DNA of 64,000 bases, taken from Rhodomicrobium sp. Its GTDB lineage: Bacteria > Pseudomonadota > Alphaproteobacteria > Rhizobiales > HXMU1428-3. Under the pieces are notes generated by a model. The model saw only the letters and a program-made list of their open reading frames with translations, had not been told where the DNA came from and ran no database searches. Each line of letters starts with the position of its first letter. The stretch's first letter is position 1. Positions 1-9,218 of the stretch are shown here, in pieces. The position numbers and the translations under genes were made by a program. The DNA is taken from positions 186,001 through 250,000 of the forward strand of contig BQJK01000001.1 of NCBI GenBank assembly GCA_021604665.1, written 5' to 3'.

Positions 1-1427
1 GTAGAGCGCCTTGTGGTTGTTCGGCTGCGCGGCCGGGAATCTGCCGTCCGTGTTCTGGGCACGCGGAACTCACCATGCCGTACATATTCCGTATCTCTCC
101 GACCGCTAATGGTGCCACCTTCTTCAGAGCGGCGCTCTTCAGCAGCTTTGATCCGCTTGTTCAGAATTTCATAAGCACTCTCACGGTCCACCTCTTTTTC
201 ATAGGTGCCTGCTATCGGGCTTTTCGATATCACATCCCGGCGTTCATCATCCGTCAACGGCCCAAGCCGGGAAGACGGCGGCCGCACCAACGTCCGTTGC
301 ACCACAGATGGTTGCCCTTTTTTCTCAAGCGTCGAGACAAGCGCTTCACCAACACCAAGTTCCATAATCACCCGCTCCGTATCGAGTTCGGGATTAGGGC
401 GGAAAGTTTCAGCCGCGGCTTTCACCGCCCGTTGCTCGCGCGGCGTAAACGCCCTCAGCGCATGTTGCACTCGGTTGCCGAGCTGACTAGAGACAGTGTC
501 GGGAACATCCAGAGGGTTTTGCGTCACGAAATAAACACCAACACCCTTCGACCTGATGAGGCGCACCACCTGCTCAACTTTTTGCAAAAGCGCTTTTGGT
601 GCTTCATCAAATAACAGATGAGCCTCATCAAAAAAGAAAACCAGCTTAGGTTTCTGTGGATCACCGACCTCAGGTAGTTCTTCAAATAATTCGGCCAACA
701 TCCATAAAAGGAAGGTCGCGTAAAGCCGCGGGCTTTGCATTAAAGTGTCAGCTGCAAGAATGTTGATAATCCCGCGCCCGTCCCGGTCCGTCCGCATGAA
801 GTCTCTAATGTCGAGCGCCGGTTCACCAAAGAAGTTCTCAGCGCCCTGTTCCTCAAGCACCAACAGCCGCCGCTGGATAGCACCAACACTGGATTTCGAC
901 ACCGTGCCATATTCACCTGTCAGCTCGCTGGCCCGCTCAGCAACATGCGCCATAAGCTTGCGCAAATCCTTCATGTCCAGCACCGGCATATTCTCATCAT
1001 CCGCCAGCCGGAAGGCAATGTTCAAAACGCCTTCCTGAGTTTCATTCAGATCCAGCAATCGTGAGAGTAGAATAGGCCCCATCTCCTCCACCGTGGTACG
1101 GATAGGGTGGCCATTTTTTCCGAATAAGTCCCAGAGAATACAGGGAAAATCTTCATATTTGTAATCATCAAAGCCAATCGTCTCGGCCCTTTTTTCAAGA
1201 AAGTCTTTAGGCACACCTTTGGCCGCCAGCCCCGCCAGATCGCCTTTAACATCCGCGCAAAAAACCGGCACCCCAGCATCAGAAAACCCCTCCGCCAGAA
1301 TCTGTAATGAGACGGTCTTACCCGTACCTGTCGCCCCGGCAATCAACCCATGCCGGTTGGCAAGTTTCATGTCGAGATATTCAGGTTTCTCGCTCTTGCC
1401 GATATAAACGGCATTCTCTTTCAACAT
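1..1427 (-). CDS. HerA-like ATPase, DUF853 family (3' end outside window)
   Basis: Translating the minus strand from the ATG at 1427 gives about 475 uninterrupted codons that run off the left edge, so the C-terminus is missing. Near the N-terminus is a Walker A motif (GATGTGKT), followed by the family-typical [10 protein letters not shown]; a Walker B motif ([12 protein letters not shown]) lies in the middle, then a [10 protein letters not shown] stretch. This is the DUF853/YjgR family, predicted hexameric ATPases related to the DNA translocase HerA. Its cellular job is not established. A strong ribosome site (GGAGG, 8 nt before the ATG) fixes the start. Toward the right end of the visible protein it becomes Arg/Glu rich, as usual for the family's tail. 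Family assignment is firm; function is not. Confidence 0.9.
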   Translation of the reverse strand, partial: MLKENAVYIGKSEKPEYLDMKLANRHGLIAGATGTGKTVSLQILAEGFSDAGVPVFCADVKGDLAGLAAKGVPKDFLEKRAETIGFDDYKYEDFPCILWDLFGKNGHPIRTTVEEMGPILLSRLLDLNETQEGVLNIAFRLADDENMPVLDMKDLRKLMAHVAERASELTGEYGTVSKSSVGAIQRRLLVLEEQGAENFFGEPALDIRDFMRTDRDGRGIINILAADTLMQSPRLYATFLLWMLAELFEELPEVGDPQKPKLVFFFDEAHLLFDEAPKALLQKVEQVVRLIRSKGVGVYFVTQNPLDVPDTVSSQLGNRVQHALRAFTPREQRAVKAAAETFRPNPELDTERVIMELGVGEALVSTLEKKGQPSVVQRTLVRPPSSRLGPLTDDERRDVISKSPIAGTYEKEVDRESAYEILNKRIKAAEERRSEEGGTISGRRDTEYVRHGEFRVPRTRTADSRPRSRTTTRRS

Positions 1428-1921
1428 CGTTGTACCTCCGGGTAACCCTTGGGTTTTGGTCGCGCCTGCAACCTTTATTCCTGTCAGCTAACTGCACCCT
1501 ATTGAAGCGCTCTGGTCAAGGACCGATTGATGCAGCACAGTCTCTCTCAACACATGCTTTACATGGCGAATAGTGATTTGCAAATGCGTCTGCAATAACC
1601 ACTAAGCGGTGTCTGTTACGCGCTTATGACCATCTGTGGTCGGGGAAAGTTGCGACCATCTGTAGTTTTGGTGCTTGATTAATTTCAGTGATGATGTGTA
1701 ATAAAGAAGTTGCAAGTGCAACTCCAAGTGGTCGACCATTATGATCATGCAAATGATCGCTTAGACCATCTTGCAGATGACCATAGCAGAGGGCCGAAAG
1801 GCAGAGCGGTTTACTAATCACATCCAGTCAACCGCTGCGGCTCAGGACCTCGCTTAATCATCGCCCAATAATGGTCGAGTATTTTAAGCAGCTGTCACTC
1901 AACTGAGTTAGATGCAGATGA

Positions 1922-2247
1922 TCGCAATTAACATCAGGAGTAACATCGCTGCATAAGGAGTTGCAGTTGCATAGCGCCCGACCGGGTGAAGAAGATGCTG
2001 CACCAGAACAGGATGCATCATCATCATCACCGAAATGGGCAAATGGTAATGATGATGACGGCCAACAAGTGGTGCCGGTAAACCCAGTAAGGTTGCAAAG
2101 CTCCACAATGATAGATGGCTCAACAATAGCGTCTCACTGAATGTCTCAGAGGAGAGTGTTGTGTTGAGTTCAAAGTTGGTTTCATCAGAGCCTGCTGCGT
2201 ACCGGTTTCGGTCCAGCATGTTAGGTCTAAAGAGGTCGGAGTTATAA
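1922..2247 (+). pseudogene. possible decayed gene, frames interrupted
   Basis: Two overlapping plus-strand frames have coding-like composition but no proper start. The first is open from 1922 to the stop at 2138-2140 and contains an acidic, proline/serine-rich segment (GEEDAAPEQDASSSSPKW). The second is open from 2059 to the stop at 2245-2247 and reads on with a balanced composition (VAKLHNDRWLNNSVSLNV). One frame change between about 2060 and 2130 would join them into a protein of roughly 100 residues. A third fragment, rich in Asp-His pairs, sits near 1712-1815 in another frame. No family was recognised. It could equally be non-coding DNA that looks coding by chance. Confidence 0.25.
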
Positions 2248-2378
2248 GGCTTCAGATGAAGCCGTGGAAGATGCGAAGTAATTGACCGCTTATATCAAGT
2301 CGGTCTTGCGGGGTTCAGTCTCTCACGTTCTACTTTGCAGTAGTAATTAAGAGCTCTGGTAATTTTAGGAATCAAACT

Positions 2379-2393
2379 CCATCACAATGATGG
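2379..2393. promoter_or_regulatory. small perfect palindrome before the DUF4332 gene
   Basis: CCATCA, three bases, then TGATGG forms a perfect 6-bp inverted repeat 31 bases before the next start codon. It could be an operator or a short leader hairpin. No regulator is implied by the sequence. Confidence 0.2.
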
Positions 2394-2423
2394 TCAAATT
2401 TTTACAGCAGGGGAATCCTCCAA

Positions 2424-2840
2424 ATGAGCAGTTATAAAATCGAAACCATTGAAGGTGTCGGCGCTAAATACGCAAAAATCTTACGCAAGCACAACATCGG
2501 ATCCACAAAAACACTACTTGAACGCGGCGCCACTAAAAAAGGCCGTAAAGAGCTCGCCGCTGAAACAGGCATTGAAGAAACTAACCTTCTTAAATGGTGT
2601 AATATGTGTGACCTGATGCGGGTTAAGGGCGTTGCTGAAGAATATTCAGAATTACTGGAAGTTGCTGGTGTTGACACGGTTAAAGAATTGCGCAAGCGCA
2701 AGCCTGAAAACCTCCATGCAGCCATGGCTGAAGCAAACGCCAAACGTAAGAAAAAGCTTGTTCGTCAGGTTCCAGGTCTTAAGCAGGTTGAAAACTGGGT
2801 TAACCACGCTAAAGAGCTTGACCCAATGATGAAGTACTAA
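2424..2840 (+). CDS. DUF4332 domain protein
   Basis: A 138-residue soluble, strongly basic protein. It opens with a helix-hairpin-helix-like signature (IEGVGAKYAKILRKHNI), and a second such motif follows in mid protein (VKGVAEEYSELLEVAGV). Paired helix-hairpin-helix repeats of this kind define the DUF4332 family, whose members are thought to bind DNA or RNA non-specifically; no enzyme activity is established. The start at 2424 is preceded by AGGGGAATCCTCC. The gene stands alone, with a clean terminator after it and a decayed-looking region before it. The family call is good; the role is unknown. Confidence 0.85.
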   Translation: MSSYKIETIEGVGAKYAKILRKHNIGSTKTLLERGATKKGRKELAAETGIEETNLLKWCNMCDLMRVKGVAEEYSELLEVAGVDTVKELRKRKPENLHAAMAEANAKRKKKLVRQVPGLKQVENWVNHAKELDPMMKY

Positions 2841-2909
2841 GCACTGATAGTAATTGCGCAGCCTTATGGGCCGCGCTGTTATTCCAGGCTAAAAAAAGCA
2901 AAAAAGATG

Positions 2910-2942
2910 AAAGGCAGCACTTTAACGGCGCTGCCTTTTTTA
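2910..2942 (+). terminator. rho-independent terminator after the DUF4332 gene
   Basis: A perfect 9-bp stem (2910-2918 with 2930-2938, core GGCAGC/GCTGCC) runs into a T tract. It ends the DUF4332 transcript about 70 bases after the stop codon and separates it from the mutase genes. Confidence 0.8.
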
Positions 2943-3043
2943 TTAAGGTCTTTCGAAGCCTTGCGAAACTGCGTAATTGCTTTAAGAAAGATCCTAAACC
3001 TGTCATTTTATAACGCATAATACAGTCTTTAACAGGAACAGAG

Positions 3044-5071
3044 ATGACGAATAAATTCCAGTTACCTGAAGAACTCCAACACAGCACAAAACAAGAGTGG
3101 CGCAGCCTGGTTGAGAAAACCCTTAATGGGAAGAGTATCGAACAAGCGCTGGCCACCACCACAGCTGATGAAATCGTCATCCAGCCTCTCTATGATCAAT
3201 CAGATGTAAGCGGTGAGGCACTCCCCCTTAAGGAAAGTTCAATAAACCCAGAACCGGGTGAGCGACCCTGGGACATCATAGAGCTGATTGATATTCCAGA
3301 TATCAGCGCTGCCAATGCACAAATAAACCGCTCGTTAAATAGCGGGGCCAGCGGTCTTTGGCTGTCTCTTAATACTGAGATTCCATATGGCGGCAGCGCG
3401 CTCTCACTCGAAACAGTCGCGGATTATAAAGCTTTGTTTGATGGGGCGGACCTATCTGCCAAAGCCTTGTATTTTTCAAATGGTCATAACAGTCTGGCCA
3501 ATGCCGCGCTTTTCAGCGCCTATATGAAAGAAGCAGAGGCACGTGCACTGCCTGCAAAAGGCAGCTTCTGTTTCGACCCCATCGGTCTGAATAGCGCCGC
3601 CAACACTTTAGGCACGGATGAAGCTGAAACCATCGCACCTTATTGTGATGCAGCGATAGCGCTGCGCCAAGCCGGATCAAAACTAACACCATTCATGGCA
3701 TCCGGGCGCATCTGGCAACAGGCCGGCGCCTCTGAAGCAACAGAGCTCGCACTAACCCTCGCCGCTTATATCTCTTATGCCCGCGCTCTTGAAGCCGCTG
3801 GCGAAGACACAAAGAGCGCTTTTGCAGCAATTGATGTCAGCCTTGCCGCCAATAGCGATATTTTCCTCGTCACAGCAAAATTACGCGCCATGCGTCTGCT
3901 GCTCTCCAAGGTGCAGAACGCTTCAGGGGCAAGCGCTGTCACCACTAAAATTATGGCTGAGATGTCCTGGCTCGATATGTCCCGCACAGACCCAGAGGTC
4001 AACATGCTGCGCGCCACTGCCGCCACCGTTGCCGCCGGACTTGGCAATGCTGATGCGCTGCTGCTGTTGCCTTTCTCAACCGCGCACGGCATCTCCAACA
4101 GCGCCGCTCGCCGCTTAGCGCTAAACACCCAGATCATCGCGCAAGAAGAAAGCCACATCGGCACGGTTAAAGACCCGGCCGCTGGTTCCTGGTATATTGA
4201 GAGCCTAACAGCAGAGTTAGCTGAAAAAGCCTGGGCCATCTTCCGGGATATTGAAAAAGATGGCGGCCTGATTTCCGCAATAAATGCCGGGACTGTCAGA
4301 GAGCTGATCACAGCCTCAATAGCTGAAGCGGTAAAAGCCATCGCCACCGGAAAACGCGAGATCACCGGCACAACAGTGTTTCCAAATCTTGAGGAAAAAG
4401 CACCTGAGCTAATGGCGCTTACAACAGCCAAACCATCAGAAGAAATCACCGCTGCTGACATTTCAAGTCTCGACACAGCTGATGGCGGCGCTCAAAACGG
4501 GGCGCGCTTTGAAGCGATGGAAGCTCTTATTTCATCAGGGAGCACAGTATCAGCTCTCACCAAAGCCTTAGTGCCAGAACCTGTTTCAGATGAGTTGTTG
4601 CCAAGCATCTCAACACGCATCACTTCAGATATAGAAGCGCTGCGCCAAGTTTCAGACGCAGCCCTGGAGGCCACAGGCAAGCGGCCGTCAGTTTTTCTGG
4701 CTAATCTTGGCAGTCCGGCAGAATTTACGGCAAGAGCAACCTGGGCAAAAAGCTATTTTGAAACCGGCGGCATAAAAGCTCTAACCACAGGCGGCTATGA
4801 AACTAGCAAAGATGCCGCCACAGCCTTCTCTCAATCAGGGGCAACCATCGCCTGCATCTGTTCAACCGATGCAAAATATGAAGCAGAGGCCATAGCAACA
4901 GCCAAAGCCTTGCACCAAGCGGGTGCCAAAGCAGTTTATCTCGTCGCCCGCCCGAGCCTTCTAAAAGCATTGGGTGAAGGGGCCGAGGAAAATTTCCATG
5001 CGCTTCTCTTTAAGGGCACAGATATCACCACAACACTTGGTGAGGCGCACTCCCTCATCGCCGCAGGTTAA
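3044..5071 (+). CDS. mutA: methylmalonyl-CoA mutase small (beta) subunit
   Basis: A 675-residue protein of the methylmalonyl-CoA mutase family, the non-catalytic small subunit of the heterodimeric enzyme that interconverts (R)-methylmalonyl-CoA and succinyl-CoA. The N-terminal two thirds is the TIM-barrel substrate domain (family stretch IIAQEESHIGTVKDPAAGSW near 363-382). The C-terminal B12-like fold is present but lacks the DxHxxG cobalamin-binding motif, as expected for the small subunit. It precedes the large subunit by 106 bases on the same strand, the usual order. AGGAACAGAG ahead of the ATG serves as ribosome site. In aerobic alphaproteobacteria this enzyme handles propionyl-CoA from odd-chain or branched compounds and the ethylmalonyl-CoA pathway. 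Confidence 0.93.
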   Translation: MTNKFQLPEELQHSTKQEWRSLVEKTLNGKSIEQALATTTADEIVIQPLYDQSDVSGEALPLKESSINPEPGERPWDIIELIDIPDISAANAQINRSLNSGASGLWLSLNTEIPYGGSALSLETVADYKALFDGADLSAKALYFSNGHNSLANAALFSAYMKEAEARALPAKGSFCFDPIGLNSAANTLGTDEAETIAPYCDAAIALRQAGSKLTPFMASGRIWQQAGASEATELALTLAAYISYARALEAAGEDTKSAFAAIDVSLAANSDIFLVTAKLRAMRLLLSKVQNASGASAVTTKIMAEMSWLDMSRTDPEVNMLRATAATVAAGLGNADALLLLPFSTAHGISNSAARRLALNTQIIAQEESHIGTVKDPAAGSWYIESLTAELAEKAWAIFRDIEKDGGLISAINAGTVRELITASIAEAVKAIATGKREITGTTVFPNLEEKAPELMALTTAKPSEEITAADISSLDTADGGAQNGARFEAMEALISSGSTVSALTKALVPEPVSDELLPSISTRITSDIEALRQVSDAALEATGKRPSVFLANLGSPAEFTARATWAKSYFETGGIKALTTGGYETSKDAATAFSQSGATIACICSTDAKYEAEAIATAKALHQAGAKAVYLVARPSLLKALGEGAEENFHALLFKGTDITTTLGEAHSLIAAG

Positions 5072-5177
5072 ACCAGAGCATTGGTCCACCAGTATTTTCG
5101 TCCGTCATCATTTGCTAGCTAAGGCAGTAAACGGGCATATTTAAAAAGAACAAATTAAAGTTGAGATGGCATAAGAC

Positions 5178-7340
5178 ATGAGCAACATCCCGAATTTTAC
5201 AGATATTGACTGGCACTCAAATGAGGGCACTTCTGCCTCAGAGGGGCAAGCCAACACCGCCGAAACTGTCTGGACCTCACCAGAAGGCATTGATGTCAAA
5301 TCTCATTACTCCGCTGCAGATAGTGATGGCCTCAGCTTTTTAAGCACTTACCCAGGCGTTGCCCCCTTCCTGCGCGGGCCTTACCCAACCATGTATGTTC
5401 AAAAACCCTGGACAGTTCGCCAATATGCGGGCTTTTCAACCGCCGAGGATTCCAACGCCTTTTACCGGCGCAACCTGGAAGCAGGCCAAAAAGGTCTCTC
5501 CATCGCCTTTGATCTGGCAACCCACCGCGGCTATGACAGTGACCACCCCCGCGTGAAAGGTGATGTTGGTATGGCCGGTGTTGCCATTGATAGCATCTAT
5601 GATATGCGCACCCTGTTTAGCGGCATCCCGCTTGACCAAATGAGCGTCTCCATGACCATGAATGGCGCGGTGCTGCCAGTGCTTGCGCTCTACATCGTCG
5701 CGGCAGAAGAGCAGGGCGTATCGGCTGAAAAACTCTCCGGCACAATTCAGAATGATATTCTGAAGGAGTTTATGGTCCGCAATACCTATATCTACCCGCC
5801 AGCCCCTTCAATGCGCATCATCTCTGATATTTTTGCCTATACCTCAGAACATATGCCGAAATATAACTCCATCTCCATTTCCGGCTATCATATGCAGGAA
5901 GCTGGCGCGACAGCAGATCTGGAACTTGCCTATACCCTGGCTGACGGCATCGAATATGCGCGCGCTGGTGTGAAAGCTGGCATGCCGATTGATAAATTTG
6001 CCCCGCGCCTCTCCTTCTTCTGGGCCATAGGCATGAACTACTTTATGGAAATTGCAAAAATGCGTGCCGCCCGTATGATCTGGGCCACGCTGATGAAAGA
6101 AGAGTTTAAACCAGAGAGCCAGAAATCTCTTAGCCTTAGAACTCACTCTCAAACATCCGGTTGGTCTCTAACAGCGCAAGATGTTTTCAACAATGTAGTC
6201 CGCACCTGCTTAGAGGCAATGGCCGCAACACAAGGCCATACCCAAAGTCTCCACACCAACGCCCTCGATGAGGCGCTGGCCCTGCCAACTGATTATTCAG
6301 CCCGCATCGCCCGCAACACCCAGCTCTTCCTCCAGCAGGAATCGGGCACTTGCCGTGTCATCGACCCCTGGGGCGGCTCTCATTATATTGAGCGTCTAAC
6401 AGAAGAGCTGGCCCAAAAAGCCTGGCAGCATATCAGAGAAGTGGAAGAGCTCGGCGGCATGGCAAAAGCCATTGATAAAGGCGTGCCTAAACTGCGCATT
6501 GAAGAAGCCGCTGCCCGCACACAAGGCCGTATTGATAGCGGTCAGCAAACCATTGTTGGCATAAATAAATACCGCACCACTGAGATTGATAATATTGACA
6601 TCTTGAAGGTAGATAACGCCTCAGTGCGCCAACAACAGCTAGATAAATTAAAACGGCTGAGAGAAGAGCGCGACGAAGACGCTTGTCAGGCTGCCCTCAC
6701 CGCCCTCACCAATGCGGCTGAAGGAGATGGCAATCTTCTGGAAATGTCAGTCGCTGCTGCCAGAAAAATGGCCACCGTCGGTGAAATTTCAGACGCCATA
6801 GAGAAAGTTTTTGGGCGCCATAAGGCTGAAATCAAAGTGATATCCGGCGTCTATAAATCGGAGATGAATGCCATGGGCGATACGGTCACCAAATTGCAGG
6901 AAAAAGTCGAGCGCTTCACACAAAATGATGGCCGCCGCCCTCGCATACTCATTGTTAAAATGGGACAAGATGGCCATGACCGCGGCCAAAAAGTTATCTC
7001 ATCTGCCTTTGCAGATATTGGCTTCGATGTAGATATTGGCGCCCTGTTTCAAACACCTGAAGAAGCCGCCCGCCAGGCCATTGAGAATGACGTACATATC
7101 ATCGGCGCCTCATCATTGGCGGCTGGCCACCTTACCCTGGTGCCTGAGTTGAAAGAGGCACTGAAAAAAGAAGGCCGGGAAGATATCATGATTGTTGTGG
7201 GCGGCGTTATTCCGCCAGAAGATTATGACGCTTTGCTAGAAGGCGGTGCAGCTGCTGTGTTTGGCCCCGGTACAGTCATAGCCGAAGCTGCCAGCGACCT
7301 TCTCGATAAGCTCTCAAATAAATTGGGATATAATATCTAG
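5178..7340 (+). CDS. mutB: methylmalonyl-CoA mutase large (alpha) subunit
   Basis: A 720-residue protein, full length for the catalytic subunit. The TIM-barrel domain contains the substrate-site signature around [20 protein letters not shown], and the family stretch [13 protein letters not shown]. The C-terminal cobalamin domain has the DGHDRG motif at residues 598-603, with His600 as the predicted axial ligand to cobalt. Products and substrates are methylmalonyl-CoA and succinyl-CoA, with adenosylcobalamin as cofactor, in the cytoplasm. It lies in tandem with the small subunit; the meaB chaperone often found nearby is not in this window. No B12 riboswitch was seen upstream of either gene. 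The symbol scpA or bhbA is used in some genomes. Confidence 0.96.
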   Translation: MSNIPNFTDIDWHSNEGTSASEGQANTAETVWTSPEGIDVKSHYSAADSDGLSFLSTYPGVAPFLRGPYPTMYVQKPWTVRQYAGFSTAEDSNAFYRRNLEAGQKGLSIAFDLATHRGYDSDHPRVKGDVGMAGVAIDSIYDMRTLFSGIPLDQMSVSMTMNGAVLPVLALYIVAAEEQGVSAEKLSGTIQNDILKEFMVRNTYIYPPAPSMRIISDIFAYTSEHMPKYNSISISGYHMQEAGATADLELAYTLADGIEYARAGVKAGMPIDKFAPRLSFFWAIGMNYFMEIAKMRAARMIWATLMKEEFKPESQKSLSLRTHSQTSGWSLTAQDVFNNVVRTCLEAMAATQGHTQSLHTNALDEALALPTDYSARIARNTQLFLQQESGTCRVIDPWGGSHYIERLTEELAQKAWQHIREVEELGGMAKAIDKGVPKLRIEEAAARTQGRIDSGQQTIVGINKYRTTEIDNIDILKVDNASVRQQQLDKLKRLREERDEDACQAALTALTNAAEGDGNLLEMSVAAARKMATVGEISDAIEKVFGRHKAEIKVISGVYKSEMNAMGDTVTKLQEKVERFTQNDGRRPRILIVKMGQDGHDRGQKVISSAFADIGFDVDIGALFQTPEEAARQAIENDVHIIGASSLAAGHLTLVPELKEALKKEGREDIMIVVGGVIPPEDYDALLEGGAAAVFGPGTVIAEAASDLLDKLSNKLGYNI

Positions 7341-7363
7341 CCAATAGCCGTACTCAGTAAATC

Positions 7364-7398
7364 CCATCCGCACTCAAGAAAAGCCGGATGGTTGAGTG
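7364..7398 (+). other. predicted H-type pseudoknot in the mutase 3' region
   Basis: Two adjacent 7-base segments, CCATCCG (7364-7370) and CACTCAA (7371-7377), are each perfectly complementary to two adjacent segments downstream, CGGATGG (7385-7391) and TTGAGTG (7392-7398), in the same order. That arrangement is an H-type pseudoknot, or two mutually exclusive hairpins. It begins 23 bases after the mutB stop codon. No T tract follows, so it is not an ordinary terminator. No known RNA family was recognised. Confidence 0.4.
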
Positions 7399-7629
7399 AG
7401 GAAGGTTAAGTAATGGTGAGTATTCAAAGATAAGCTCAAAGGCTTTCTTTTGAATAATGTATCACACGTTACCTATAGATAATCATATACAATTGGCAGA
7501 ATCCGCAAATATCTCCCTATACTCCCCCCAATTAGCGAAATATATGGCTCATCTGGGCCATTATGCAGAAGCGTGCATGGGAACTAAAAGCAGCCAAAAT
7601 CCATGCTGCGCTGGGGAAAGGAGACGGAG

Positions 7630-8550
7630 ATGTTCACTTTACATCAGGGGCTTACCTCTAAATTACCATCTGGAAAGCGGCCATTCAGCCAACCACGATT
7701 GCTAGCATCCAGGACACCAAACAATAAAAACAGGCGACTGGCATTGTTAGGCGCTTTAGGCGCAGCCTTCATGTTAACCGCGCTCAGCGCCAGCCCCACC
7801 CCCGCCATGGCTGACACCTGGAGTGAGCTAAAACCCGTAATTTTTAAAGATATAAAGCTGCAAACAGCCGCCGGCGAGATCACTTTAAAAGCCCCATACC
7901 GCGCTGCAGATGATCGCCGCGTGCCCGTAACCATAAGCGCTGATCTTAAAAATGGAGAAAAAATCCGCCGCATTACTTTCATCATAGATGAAAACCCAAT
8001 GCCGGTTTCAGCCATTTTTGATATGAGCAAGCCGTCAAGCGATGCCAGCTTTTCAACCTTCATGCGCCTAAACGGGCCCTCAACCCTACGCGCTGTGCTC
8101 GAAACAGAGAGCGGCAAATATTACATGACGCAGCGCTTCGTAAAGACCAGCGGCCAGGGTGCCTGCGCCGCCCCGCCAGTGGGTGACCCAGAAGAACTGC
8201 TGGTTGATCTGGGCAAAATGCAGATGGAGCAAAAACTGGCCAGTGATGAAAAGGTCAAGGCAACACGCATTAAGCGCCGCGCTCATCTTAAAATAAAACA
8301 TCCCAATTTAACGGGCCTGCAAATGGACCAGATAACCCTGAGATATATTCTGGCGCGCTTCGTCAACAAGATCGAAATTGACCAGGGCGATGAAAAACTC
8401 TTCACCGTCACAGGCAGCATATCATTTAGTGAAAATCCTGAGCTGACCTTCGATTATAATTTTAACGGCAGCGATAATCTGAAAGTTAAAATGGTAGATA
8501 CAGACAAAGCCAGCTTCACTGAAACCTTCCCTGTAGGTATCGGTAGTTAA
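7630..8550 (+). CDS. SoxYZ-like fused carrier protein, quinoprotein-dehydrogenase-associated type
   Basis: A 306-residue exported protein when started at the ATG at 7630, which has AAGGAG six bases upstream; the earlier in-frame start at 7603 has no such site. An arginine pair (NRRLALLG, residues 34-41) before a hydrophobic stretch and an AMA cleavage site resembles a Tat or Sec signal. Residues about 62-200 look like a SoxY domain with a central GACAAP cysteine (Cys179), and about 205-306 like a SoxZ domain. Fused SoxYZ proteins of this kind are usually found beside PQQ-dependent alcohol dehydrogenases of methylotrophs rather than in thiosulfate oxidation clusters. Here no dehydrogenase is adjacent, but a pqqA gene faces it 360 bases away. 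Family fairly sure, substrate unknown. Confidence 0.72.
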   Translation: MFTLHQGLTSKLPSGKRPFSQPRLLASRTPNNKNRRLALLGALGAAFMLTALSASPTPAMADTWSELKPVIFKDIKLQTAAGEITLKAPYRAADDRRVPVTISADLKNGEKIRRITFIIDENPMPVSAIFDMSKPSSDASFSTFMRLNGPSTLRAVLETESGKYYMTQRFVKTSGQGACAAPPVGDPEELLVDLGKMQMEQKLASDEKVKATRIKRRAHLKIKHPNLTGLQMDQITLRYILARFVNKIEIDQGDEKLFTVTGSISFSENPELTFDYNFNGSDNLKVKMVDTDKASFTETFPVGIGS

Positions 8551-8615
8551 CGCGCTCGCTTATTACAAAATATAAGCCTCTCATAAGTGAATATCATGAG
8601 AGGAAAATCTTAAAC

Positions 8616-8646
8616 ACGCTGCTCAGAAAATCTGGGCGGCGTTTTT
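8616..8646 (+). terminator. rho-independent terminator after the SoxYZ-like gene
   Basis: A 12-bp stem with two G-T pairs (8616-8627 with 8631-8642), a 3-base loop and a T tract lie about 65 bases after the stop codon. Confidence 0.75.
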
Positions 8647-8854
8647 GTTGCTGAATGAGCCTAACAATAAAGCAGCCTATAATCATGACTATTAAACCTG
8701 ATAATCTGAAGTGCTGAATGAGTAGGAGAGGCACGCACAGCACACGGGAAGAGCAGAGCATTCATCAGGGGAGTGATAGTCAGAAGGGGGAAGAGAGAGA
8801 CAGGGTGTGAAGATAAAGACAGGGTGATATGATTTTAACAAAGCCCCAAAAAAT

Positions 8855-8878
8855 AAAAGACCCCAAAAGGGGCCTTTT
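8855..8878 (-). terminator. terminator after pqqA, probably bidirectional
   Basis: AAAAGACCCC, a four-base loop, then GGGGCCTTTT forms a stem with one mismatch. It is flanked by A and T tracts on both sides, so it can stop transcripts from either direction. On the minus strand it lies 36 bases after the pqqA stop and ends a monocistronic pqqA transcript. Confidence 0.65.
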
Positions 8879-8913
8879 ACAAATGATCACCAACTAGGTT
8901 GGCAGATCAAAAT

Positions 8914-9000
8914 TTATGCACGGTCAAGTTCAGCTGGCATATAGCTAGTGACTTCCATACCTGTTTCTGTTTCAGAAACTTGTGGTGCTGTCCATGTCAT
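8914..9000 (-). CDS. pqqA: PQQ precursor peptide PqqA (orphan gene)
   Basis: A 28-residue peptide that starts MTWTAPQVSE and contains GMEVTSY. The Glu at 16 and the Tyr at 20 sit in the E-x3-Y arrangement whose two side chains are cross-linked by PqqE to build pyrroloquinoline quinone; position and context match PqqA of methylotrophic bacteria (similar MEVTSY core). A ribosome site (GAGGG) lies 7 bases before the ATG. A TATAAT hexamer on the minus strand at 9054-9059 is a possible -10 element. The gene is followed by its own terminator; pqqB, C, D and E are not next to it or anywhere in the window. Scattered extra pqqA copies are known in other bacteria. The recognition is strong despite the short length. 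Confidence 0.85.
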   Translation of the reverse strand: MTWTAPQVSETETGMEVTSYMPAELDRA

Positions 9001-9162
9001 ATTCAATCCCTCACTCATTAGATCTTTATACGTCCGCTAGCTTCGATTTATCGATTATAATGCTGAACGTATAACGAAGGTTCCTCCCATTTGCTTGGGC
9101 AGGTGCATATTAACAAAACTGCGACTAAGTGCAACACCTTCTTAGTAAAATTAGATCTTTCG

Positions 9163-9181
9163 CATTAATTATCATTGTCAT
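9163..9181. promoter_or_regulatory. Fur-box-like site
   Basis: Read on the minus strand, GACAATGATAATTAAT (9164-9179) matches 13 of the first 16 positions of the classic enterobacterial Fur box. It lies about 165 bases upstream of pqqA and 200 bases upstream of the small membrane protein at 9380, so either could be the target. Alphaproteobacterial Fur/Mur proteins may prefer somewhat different sites, so this is a candidate only. Confidence 0.35.
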
Positions 9182-9188
9182 TTTCTAT

Positions 9189-9218
9189 TGCATTGTCTGA
9201 AATACAGACAACAATGCA
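9189..9218. repeat. imperfect inverted repeat next to the Fur-like site
   Basis: TGCATTGTCTG (9189-9199) and CAGACAACAATGCA (9205-9218) pair along their length except for a three-base bulge. CATTGTC is also part of the adjacent Fur-like site. It may be an operator or a transcript hairpin. Confidence 0.3.

Larger units (their letters stand above)
1428..2423. other. 1 kb stretch without an intact gene
   Basis: Between two well-formed genes there is about 1 kb with no convincing intact reading frame. GACCAT occurs five times within 160 bases (1628, 1654, 1734, 1764, 1779), twice inside small palindromes (1628-1641 and 1729-1738). Plus-strand frames here have protein-like composition but are interrupted by stops, see the pseudogene entry. 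Open minus-strand frames at 1624-2219 have unnatural composition (runs of His, Met and Leu) and no ribosome site. No RNA gene was recognised. Confidence 0.5.

Noticed and set aside
1908-2219. 103-codon minus-strand frame
   Set aside because: Composition is dominated by His, Leu and Met runs from ATG/CAT-type simple repeats; the plus-strand fragments look more coding-like.
2840-3043. Possible cobalamin riboswitch before the B12-dependent mutase
   Set aside because: No GCCACTG-type B12 box or conserved core could be found in the leader; only the terminator of the previous gene is present.
3775-4476. Long minus-strand open frame (233 codons)
   Set aside because: It lies wholly inside mutA, which has clear family motifs and a proper start; the antisense frame has no ribosome site or recognisable motif.
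7457-7705. 82-codon plus-strand frame before the SoxYZ-like gene
   Set aside because: It overlaps the well-supported start at 7630 in another frame and has no ribosome site.
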